Source: Butyrivibrio sp. INlla14
Lineage (GTDB): Bacteria > Bacillota > Clostridia > Lachnospirales > Lachnospiraceae
NCBI RefSeq assembly: GCF_900102515.1
Contig: NZ_FMVS01000023.1
Span: 1 to 64,000, forward strand
Direction of reading: 5' to 3'
DNA length: 64,000 bases
Below are positions 16,589 through 23,001 of this stretch, piece by piece. How positions within the stretch are numbered: the stretch's first letter is position 1; each line of letters starts with the position of its first letter. The position numbers and the translations under genes were made by a program. The notes beneath the pieces were generated by a model. It searched no databases. It was given only the letters and a program-made list of their open reading frames with translations, and had not been told where the DNA came from.

Positions 16589-17076
16589 TATTTCTCTTCT
16601 GTTTTATTCTCAGGTGCCTTAGCTGCCGGTGCAGGAGCCGGAGCTGCCTGTCCCTGAGCCTGTGCCTGTGCAGCCTTAGCTGCAGCTGCAGCAGCCGCAC
16701 GTTCCTTAGCTGCCTTCATAAGAGCTTCCTGAGCAGCTATAGCTTTCTCAGACTGCTTGAAGGTGTGTGTGACCTTCTCTGAACCTGGTTCCTGGAAACG
16801 AAGGCCCATAGAAAGGCATTTCTTTGGACAGTTATCTACACAACATCTACACTGAATGCAGCTCATTGGTCTGATAGACCATGTCTTGGCAGCTTTATCT
16901 ACAGTAATAGCGTGTGTAGGGCACTTAATGGAGCAAAGTCCACAAAGTACACATACATCCATATCATTTTCAACATGTCCTCTTGTACCAGCTGGATATT
17001 CCTTCTCAGTTCTTCTGGTCTTTGGCTTAGATACAAGATTATGAAGAATTGTTGATTTAAAACTTGCAAGTGACAT
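16588..17076 (-). CDS. echF: Ech hydrogenase ferredoxin-like subunit EchF
   Basis: The 162-aa protein has two complete [4Fe-4S] motifs: CVLCGLCSIKCP near residues 41-52 and CIQCRCCVDNCPKKC near 73-87, as in NuoI/EchF subunits that pass electrons between ferredoxin and the small subunit. The last ~50 residues are an alanine/glutamine/proline-rich tail (ERAAAAAAAKAAQAQAQGQ, then a run of Ala-Pro repeats) that the family does not need. A similar tail ends EchC, so the two peripheral subunits share this feature. It follows echE by 47 bp and overlaps hypF by one base. Confidence 0.92.
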   Translation of the reverse strand: MSLASFKSTILHNLVSKPKTRRTEKEYPAGTRGHVENDMDVCVLCGLCSIKCPTHAITVDKAAKTWSIRPMSCIQCRCCVDNCPKKCLSMGLRFQEPGSEKVTHTFKQSEKAIAAQEALMKAAKERAAAAAAAKAAQAQAQGQAAPAPAPAAKAPENKTEEK

Positions 17077-17123
17077 CTTTTATCTCCCATCTATTACAAC
17101 TCATAATATCAAAAGTTGTAATA

Positions 17124-18206
17124 TTACCTTTCTGTACAGCTGATACAAGGATCGATAGTAAGTACAAGAATCGGAACATCAGCAAGGTCGCAGCCCTTAA
17201 GAGTCTCAACCATTCCTGGAAGGTTAGAGAATGTGGGGGTGCGGACACGAAGCCTGTCTATAAACTTTGTTCCGTTAGCCTTAACGTAATACAGAGCCTC
17301 GCCTCTTGGCTGCTCAATACGCATCATGTACTCGCCATTTGGCATTCCCTTAACAGGAACATCTATTTCACCGCCCTTTGGCATCTTTGCGATACACTGA
17401 CGGATAATATCAAAGGCCTGGAAAATCTCTTTTATACGGCAATCTGTACGAGCATAAGAATCACCTTCTGTGCTGATGATTGGCTCAAAATCAATATCGC
17501 CATATGCACAGTAACCAGTAGTTCTGATATCTCTGTTTACACCACTGGCACGAAGGAAAGGTCCTGCACAGCCGAGAAGATCTGCCTGCTCAGCAGAAAG
17601 ATATCCAACACCACGAAGACGAGTCTGTACTGCCTTGTCGTTAAGGAATGGCTTGGCAATAGTCTTAAGATCTTCCTCCATCTTATCAATGCGCTTAGAG
17701 AAATCTGCAAGCATTTCATCGGAAACATCTCTTCTGATACCACCTACCTTCATTACGGAAAAGATAACTCGTCCGCCGGTAGATGCTTCAAACATATCAA
17801 GAGCATCCTCTCTAAGTCTCCAACAATCCATATAAAGAGACTCAAATCCAAAAGCATCAGCCAAAAGACCGAGCCAGAGAAGATGTGAATGAATTCTTGA
17901 AAGTTCTGACCAGATAGTTCTAAGGAATTTAGCACGGGCTGGAACATCAATATCCATAATATGCTCAATAGCCTCAGAATAACCAAGGCCATGACCTAAT
18001 GAACAGATGCCACAGATACGCTCTGCAACATATACCATCTCATTAAAATCTTTTTTATCAACCAGCTTCTCAAGACCTCTGTGAATGAAACCGATAGAAG
18101 GAATAGCTTCTACAACTTTCTCATCCTCAAGAACAAGGTCTAAATGTATTGGTTCCGGAAGAACCGGATGCTGGGGTCCAAATGGAATTACACTTCTAGT
18201 AGACAT
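17124..18206 (-). CDS. echE: Ech hydrogenase large (NiFe) subunit EchE
   Basis: GGAGGA 6 bases before the ATG at 18206 fixes the start (360 aa); an upstream ATG at 18266 lacks a signal. The nickel ligands are in RICGICSLGHG (Cys65 and Cys68) and in the C-terminal DPCISCTER (Cys354 and Cys357). The protein ends three residues after the last cysteine. It therefore lacks the C-terminal extension that other [NiFe] large subunits have clipped off, as in Ech-type group 4 enzymes, and no maturation endopeptidase gene is present. It reduces protons with electrons from ferredoxin, or the reverse, coupled to ion translocation by EchA/EchB. Confidence 0.95.
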   Translation of the reverse strand: MSTRSVIPFGPQHPVLPEPIHLDLVLEDEKVVEAIPSIGFIHRGLEKLVDKKDFNEMVYVAERICGICSLGHGLGYSEAIEHIMDIDVPARAKFLRTIWSELSRIHSHLLWLGLLADAFGFESLYMDCWRLREDALDMFEASTGGRVIFSVMKVGGIRRDVSDEMLADFSKRIDKMEEDLKTIAKPFLNDKAVQTRLRGVGYLSAEQADLLGCAGPFLRASGVNRDIRTTGYCAYGDIDFEPIISTEGDSYARTDCRIKEIFQAFDIIRQCIAKMPKGGEIDVPVKGMPNGEYMMRIEQPRGEALYYVKANGTKFIDRLRVRTPTFSNLPGMVETLKGCDLADVPILVLTIDPCISCTER

Positions 18207-18219
18207 ATGGTTCCTCCAA

Positions 18220-18552
18220 TTACTTGAATGGTGTTTCAATCGCTGTACGATAGAACTTACCTTCAAAGTCTAAATTAATCATTTTTATGTTAACACCGAA
18301 AAGATCATGCATCTCATTCTCGTGAATAAAAGCACAAGGGAATGCACTTGAAATGCTTGATACTTCCTGATCCTCAGCAAGTGTAACCTTGAGCTGTTTA
18401 ACTTCATAATCCTTACCAAAGGTATATAAAAGCTCATATCCATCAGGAATACGTGTAGCACACTGCTGCATCAGATGGAAGCCAGCAAATTTTAGCTTGT
18501 GTGCTTCATCCAGAATACTTTCAGGAGCAACATTAGTAAAATCCATATTCAT
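18220..18552 (-). CDS. echD: Ech hydrogenase subunit EchD (NuoC-like)
   Basis: The 110-aa protein corresponds to the 30-kDa/NuoC family by the block LLYTFGKDYEVKQLKVTL and the C-terminal FIHENEMHDLFGVNIKMINL, which matches the conserved E-R-E-x-x-DLFG-type motif of complex I subunit C. It has no cofactor ligands and holds the small and large subunits together on the cytosolic side. Its length is typical of EchD, which is shorter than NuoC. The ATG shares one base with the end of echC, and echE follows after 13 bp. Confidence 0.88.
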   Translation of the reverse strand: MNMDFTNVAPESILDEAHKLKFAGFHLMQQCATRIPDGYELLYTFGKDYEVKQLKVTLAEDQEVSSISSAFPCAFIHENEMHDLFGVNIKMINLDFEGKFYRTAIETPFK

Positions 18553-19220
18553 TATTTGTCATCTCCTTTCTCAGTATTAGCAGTAGCTGCAGGCTTGACT
18601 GCTGTGGCTGCAGCTACTGCTGGCTTAGCAGCTGGCGCTACAGGCTTAGCAGATGCCTTGATCTTCTCTTCAGCCTGCTGTCTAAGAGCCTCCTCAGTAA
18701 GAACTGCATCATACTGAGTGCTTGGATCATAGTCATCAGCTGTCATATGTACAGCCATCTTGCTGTAGTCGACAGCACAATAACCAACTTTCATAGATTC
18801 CTTGAGTTTCTTCCTCTTCTCCTCAAGGATTCCAACTGCCTTGACAACGCCTTCGATCAAGGCTTCTGGTCTTACTGCACATCCAGGAACATATACGTCA
18901 ACTGGAACAACCTTGTCAGCGCCTCCAAGAATGTTGTAGCACTCCTTGAAAATGCCGCCATCGCATGCACAGATACCACAGGCAACAACTACCTTTGGAT
19001 CAGGCATCATGTTGTAAAGCTGCCTGATTACAGGAGCAGTCTGAGCATTAACACCACCTGTAAGAAGCAAAACATCAGCATGCTTGGGATTTCCAGTATT
19101 TATAATACCAAAACGCTCTACATCGTAAAGTGGAGTCATTGTGGCAAGAACTTCTATATCACAGCCATTACAGCTGGAGCCATCATAATGTAACACCCAA
19201 GGTGATTTAGAAATATTCAT
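18552..19220 (-). CDS. echC: Ech hydrogenase small subunit EchC (NuoB-like)
   Basis: The 222-aa protein has the four cysteines of the proximal [4Fe-4S] cluster: SCNGCDIEV near residues 16-24, CGICACDGGIF near 83-93 and VPGCAVRPEALIEG near 113. The core ends near residue 150; the remainder is variable and finishes in an Ala/Pro/Lys-rich tail (KPVAPAAKPAVAAATAVKPA) similar in style to the tail of EchF. The subunit passes electrons from EchF to the NiFe site of EchE. It follows echB by 27 bp. Confidence 0.94.
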   Translation of the reverse strand: MNISKSPWVLHYDGSSCNGCDIEVLATMTPLYDVERFGIINTGNPKHADVLLLTGGVNAQTAPVIRQLYNMMPDPKVVVACGICACDGGIFKECYNILGGADKVVPVDVYVPGCAVRPEALIEGVVKAVGILEEKRKKLKESMKVGYCAVDYSKMAVHMTADDYDPSTQYDAVLTEEALRQQAEEKIKASAKPVAPAAKPAVAAATAVKPAATANTEKGDDK

Positions 19221-19247
19221 CGATCTTCCTACCCTTCATTTATTAGC

Positions 19248-20126
19248 TTAAAACATCTTCAGTACGTTAAGAATCAGCAGATTAGTTCCTGCAAATACTA
19301 AGATAACACTCCATGTAACAATTAACATTGTCTTGTACTTAACACGTGGAAACAGGTTATCAATAAGTGTTTCAAGGAAAAATACAACAGCACATGCAAT
19401 AATTGCCCAAACAACACTGATTGGATTCTCAGTGATAAAGAACATTCCAACAATACCCATCATCAGAACTACATCATACCACTCTGCTATCTCAACAAGA
19501 GCCAGGTTACGACCTGACAGATCAGTAGTAAGACCCTTTACCATCTCCTGGTGCATATGATGTGATGTACTAAGGTCAAATGGTGACTTACGAAGCTTGA
19601 TCAGAAGGATAAATACAAATCCAATGAAGAATCCAGGAATCTGAGCGATTGCTGGAACCTGTGCATGGATAAGGTCATCGACCATGAAGCTTCCATTTGC
19701 ATAGTAAAAACCAATTGCTACTAAAAGAGTCATTGGTTCATAACACATCATCTGTAAAAGCTCACGCTGTGCACCCATGATACTGTAAGGTCCGTTCGTG
19801 GAAAATGCTGCAAGAACAAGCATAACTTCTGACATTGAAAGGGCAAAGAATACAAGAAGCATATCTCCGCCTGCAAAGAACAGCGCGCCTGTAAATACAG
19901 TAAATATAAGGTATACAGTTACAAACAGAACCTGAATGCTATTAACAACTGTTGTCTGTTTATGAAGGAGCTTGTTAACATCATAAAATGGCTGAATAAG
20001 TGGAGGACCTACTCTTCCCTGCATACGTGCAGAAAAGACTCTGTCCATACCGGATAATAATCCTCCTACAACCGGTGCCAGGATTATATAAAGTAAAGCT
20101 TTTAAAATCATTTCAAGTGTAATCAT
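19248..20126 (-). CDS. echB: Ech hydrogenase membrane subunit EchB (NuoH-like)
   Basis: GGAGGTG 5 bases upstream sets the start at ATG 20126 (292 aa) rather than at 20189. The start overlaps the echA stop as ATGA. About eight membrane segments are visible. Conserved NuoH/EchB elements include AGGLLSGMDRVFSARMQGRVGP-like residues near 17-38 (ARMQGRVGPPLIQPFYDV) and KLRKSPFDLSTSHHMHQEMV, the loop facing the small subunit. It links electron transfer in the peripheral arm to ion movement through EchA. Confidence 0.94.
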   Translation of the reverse strand: MITLEMILKALLYIILAPVVGGLLSGMDRVFSARMQGRVGPPLIQPFYDVNKLLHKQTTVVNSIQVLFVTVYLIFTVFTGALFFAGGDMLLVFFALSMSEVMLVLAAFSTNGPYSIMGAQRELLQMMCYEPMTLLVAIGFYYANGSFMVDDLIHAQVPAIAQIPGFFIGFVFILLIKLRKSPFDLSTSHHMHQEMVKGLTTDLSGRNLALVEIAEWYDVVLMMGIVGMFFITENPISVVWAIIACAVVFFLETLIDNLFPRVKYKTMLIVTWSVILVFAGTNLLILNVLKMF

Positions 20127-22048
20127 AAAGCACCTCCAACAACCACGATAAGCATAACCAGTACAAGTACTGTTGAAAACCAAATACATGGCCAGAGAAG
20201 TTTCTTTTCACCAAAGAAGTCCTCCATATACCAGTTAGACATATAAAGAGCTCTCTCTCTGCCAAAAGAGTCAATGTAATGTCTGTCATCACCAGCGTTA
20301 ACACCGGCAACGTAAGACATAGTCATCTTGGAGTTCTTACCAATTGATAAGAATCTTGCTCCGACTGGAATCAGGAAGATCATGATTACCATGATCATCA
20401 TGATAATAACATCTCCTCTTCCTATAACATCAGGAATATTGTCGTTAAATGCTTCATTAAGTATTGGCTGTATCATATGACCAGACATCCATGGGAATGC
20501 AAAGCACATGATAACAATCATAGCTGTAAGAGGGAAAATAGAAACCATTTCACTCTTAGGTGTAATATCTTCAAGTTCGAAAGACTGATGGATTACTGTA
20601 CAAATCTTTCCAAGCCATTTAGCCCAATAGAAAAGAGTTGAGCCTGAACCAAATACAAGGAAAAGAACAAGCCATACTGAGCCTGAATCTACGAAAGATT
20701 TAAGAGCAGCCCACTTAGAAACAAGCATACCAAATGGAGCCATGAACATACCACAGATACCAATGATCATGATAAAAGCAAGTCTTGGAAGCTTGATGAT
20801 AAGTCCGTGCATATCCTCGATATCACGGCTGTGCATACAGTTCTCGATATCACCAACAGTCTGGAACAGAAGTGACTTGGAAACAGCATGGAATAAAACA
20901 AGCATTACAGCAGCCCATACACCTTCTCTTGTACCTGTGCCTGCGCAGGCTGTAATAAGTCCAAGGTTTGAAATTGTTGAATAAGCAAGTACCTTCTTGC
21001 CGTCGCTTACAGTAATCGCAAGAAGAGATGCTGCAAAGAATGTAAAACCGCCAATAACAGTAATCATAATGCCTGTAAGAGTATTCTCCATTACAGGTGA
21101 AAGCCTGATCAGCATGTAAACACCAATCTTGACCATTGTTGCTGAGTGAAGAAGTGCACTAGAAGGTGTTGGTGCAACCATGGCACCAAGAAGCCATCTT
21201 GAAAATGGGAACTGAGCACTCTTTGTAAGCGCAGCAAATGCAAATAAAGTTACAGGAATGATTATAAACTCAGAAGAGACAGCGCTTGTAACCTGGCTAA
21301 GGTTAGAAATACCAAGAGCCATATTGCAATACATAAGACCTGCAGCAAAACCGCATCCACCAAGAAGGTTCATCCACAGAGCTCTAAAGGAATTATCAAC
21401 AGCTTCCTGAGTTCTGGTATAACCAATCATAAGGAATGAACATACACTAGTGATCTCCCAGAAGAAATAAATCCAGGAAAGTGAATCAGATGAGATAAGA
21501 CCAAACATTGCTCCAAGGAACACAAACATAAGAGAAAGGAAATAGTTTGAACGATCCAGAACATCTGTATGATGATGATGATAATCCTTCATATAGCCAG
21601 AAGCATAAATACAGATAAGAATACCAACAACACCGACGATCAGATACATAACAGCAGCAAAAGTATCAATACGGAAATGAGTATTACCCTCTACTGCCTT
21701 GCCTGTAAGATCCATCCAGAGTACAGGAATTGTACCAGCAAGTGAAATAAGAATTGCATAATACTTCTTGTACTTGATACTAAGGAAACATACAAGGCAC
21801 ATCAGAAAAACTTCTCCAGCCATGATAACATGATCAGGAACAAAGCTCTCCTCAAGGTACATAAACTGTGATGTATCACCGGACATTAATACATTTACTG
21901 CAGCATAAATAGCCGCACCCATAATTGCAAAGCCGCCTACAATGATTGTAAAGCTTCTAACAGGTGTAGCTTCTCTCTGAATGAATATTAATGCTGCCAT
22001 CACGAAAGGAAATAAGATTAGAAAATTAACTAGATTTGGAATTGCCAA
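20123..22048 (-). CDS. echA: Ech hydrogenase antiporter-like subunit EchA (NuoL/MrpA family)
   Basis: The 641-aa protein has about 16-17 membrane segments and the proton_antipo_M core: the ITSVCSFLMIGYTR region, ALTKSAQFPFSRWLLGAMVAPTPSSALLHSATMVKIG-type residues (lysine and histidine in the ion path) and HAVSKSLLFQTVG. This is the ion-pumping subunit of group 4 hydrogenases. It is the first structural gene, 37 bp after the csoR stop, and overlaps echB. Whether it moves protons or sodium cannot be told from sequence. Confidence 0.94.
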   Translation of the reverse strand: MAIPNLVNFLILFPFVMAALIFIQREATPVRSFTIIVGGFAIMGAAIYAAVNVLMSGDTSQFMYLEESFVPDHVIMAGEVFLMCLVCFLSIKYKKYYAILISLAGTIPVLWMDLTGKAVEGNTHFRIDTFAAVMYLIVGVVGILICIYASGYMKDYHHHHTDVLDRSNYFLSLMFVFLGAMFGLISSDSLSWIYFFWEITSVCSFLMIGYTRTQEAVDNSFRALWMNLLGGCGFAAGLMYCNMALGISNLSQVTSAVSSEFIIIPVTLFAFAALTKSAQFPFSRWLLGAMVAPTPSSALLHSATMVKIGVYMLIRLSPVMENTLTGIMITVIGGFTFFAASLLAITVSDGKKVLAYSTISNLGLITACAGTGTREGVWAAVMLVLFHAVSKSLLFQTVGDIENCMHSRDIEDMHGLIIKLPRLAFIMIIGICGMFMAPFGMLVSKWAALKSFVDSGSVWLVLFLVFGSGSTLFYWAKWLGKICTVIHQSFELEDITPKSEMVSIFPLTAMIVIMCFAFPWMSGHMIQPILNEAFNDNIPDVIGRGDVIIMMIMVIMIFLIPVGARFLSIGKNSKMTMSYVAGVNAGDDRHYIDSFGRERALYMSNWYMEDFFGEKKLLWPCIWFSTVLVLVMLIVVVGGAL

Positions 22049-22085
22049 GGTGTTACGCCCCTTTCACACAATATTTCATGATGTC

Positions 22086-22388
22086 TCATGAATTTTTCAT
22101 AAATTTGTCGATTGCCTCATTTAATTCAATGATAGCTTCTTCATCCCCATCCTCAACTGCATGAACAATACAATGGCTTATGTGCTCCTTGAGAATTTCC
22201 TTGCCAGTATTGTTGATTGCAGATCGCACAGCTGACAGCTGTATTAGAACCTCTGCGCAGTCCCTGTCATCCTCAACCATTTTCTTAACAGATTCAAGAT
22301 GTCCGATAGCCTTGGAAAGCCTGTTAGCTATGGCCTTGGTATGCTCAGGATCATGATGATGGTGATGATTATGGGTATGTGAACTCAT
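22086..22388 (-). CDS. CsoR/RcnR-family metal-sensing repressor with His-rich N terminus
   Basis: GGAGG before the ATG at 22388 sets the start (100 aa); a TTG 12 bases upstream lies within the ribosome binding site. The protein is a DUF156 repressor. The ligand residues follow the CsoR pattern: Cys44 (DDRDC), His69 and Cys73 (KEHISHC), with the exact 25- and 29-residue spacing of the Cu(I) sensor; RcnR and FrmR have His at the last position. The N terminus is HTHNHHHHHD, which could bind Ni or Cu. The gene heads the ech-hyp operon (37 bp to echA) behind its own promoter and an inverted repeat. Control of the hydrogenase by a metal is inference. Confidence 0.85.
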   Translation of the reverse strand: MSSHTHNHHHHHDPEHTKAIANRLSKAIGHLESVKKMVEDDRDCAEVLIQLSAVRSAINNTGKEILKEHISHCIVHAVEDGDEEAIIELNEAIDKFMKNS

Positions 22389-22406
22389 AAAAACCTCCAA
22401 AAATAA

Positions 22407-22435
22407 TGTGCGTTCTAGCTAAAGTAAAACGCACA
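22407..22435 (-). promoter_or_regulatory. Inverted repeat between the ech promoter and csoR, candidate operator
   Basis: TGTGCGTT (22407-22414) and AACGCACA (22428-22435) are perfect 8-bp arms around a 13-base spacer. It starts about 15 bases downstream of the -10 and ends just before the csoR ribosome binding site, so it would lie in the leader. It could be bound as DNA by the CsoR product or fold as an RNA hairpin. Confidence 0.5.
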
Positions 22436-22449
22436 CTAAGCCGGTATTT

Positions 22450-22478
22450 ATTGTATTCCCTTGTTAAGAAAAAATCAA
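22450..22478 (-). promoter_or_regulatory. Sigma-A type promoter of csoR-ech-hyp
   Basis: On the minus strand, TTGATT (22478-22473) is followed after exactly 17 bases by TACAAT (22455-22450). It overlaps no gene and points into csoR. Confidence 0.65.
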
Positions 22479-22484
22479 TAATGA

Positions 22485-22928
22485 TTATCTTACATTTCCA
22501 ATAATCTTATATAAAAGAGAGTACAGTAATTCAGCATCCTTTGAAGTTAAGCTCACGCAACTTCCTATTTTACTAGGAATATTAAGAGCTTTATCCTTGA
22601 GTTTCTCACCTTCAGGAGTAATTGTGACAACTAGATTTCTCTCATCCTCATTAGATCTTACTCTGCTGATGTAGCCCTTAGACTCAAGCTTCTTAAGAAC
22701 AGGTGTAAGTGTACCTGAATCAAGATACAGACACTCACCTAAAGTTTTTACATTGACGCTCTTCTTCTCCCAAAGAACCATCATGGTAATGTATTGGGTA
22801 TAAGTCAGATCGATCTCATCAAGATATGGTTTATACTTCCTGATGATTTCCTTTGAACAAGCATACAGAGGAAAGCAAATCTGGTTTTCCAATTTAAGTG
22901 ATGCATATTTGTCTTCTTTTTTATCCAT
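22485..22928 (-). CDS. OhrR-type MarR-family peroxide-sensing regulator
   Basis: The 147-aa protein aligns by eye with OhrR over its whole length: ENQICFPLYACSKEIIRKYKP at the N terminus with the reactive cysteine (Cys18), TYTQYITMMVLWE, and the winged helix-turn-helix YLDSGTLTPVLKKLESKGYI with wing RSNEDERNL. OhrR is inactivated by oxidation of that cysteine by organic peroxides. AGGGAG precedes the ATG. A near-perfect palindrome overlaps its own promoter, pointing to autorepression. No ohr peroxidase gene is adjacent; the partner may be elsewhere in the genome. Confidence 0.88.
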   Translation of the reverse strand: MDKKEDKYASLKLENQICFPLYACSKEIIRKYKPYLDEIDLTYTQYITMMVLWEKKSVNVKTLGECLYLDSGTLTPVLKKLESKGYISRVRSNEDERNLVVTITPEGEKLKDKALNIPSKIGSCVSLTSKDAELLYSLLYKIIGNVR

Positions 22929-22946
22929 AATGATCTCCCTACTAAA

Positions 22947-22969
22947 TAATTGAATACTATTAAATTATA
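22947..22969 (-). promoter_or_regulatory. OhrR promoter with overlapping palindromic operator
   Basis: An extended -10 (TGA then TATAAT, 22969-22964 on the minus strand) overlaps a 21-bp palindrome at 22947-22967 of the form TAATT-n-AATA-n-TATT-n-AATTA, in which only the centre and one symmetric pair break the symmetry. The AT-rich AATT half-sites resemble known OhrR operators. Confidence 0.7.
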
Positions 22970-23001
22970 TCACAAGCCATAATATAATTCACATTTAATT
23001 T

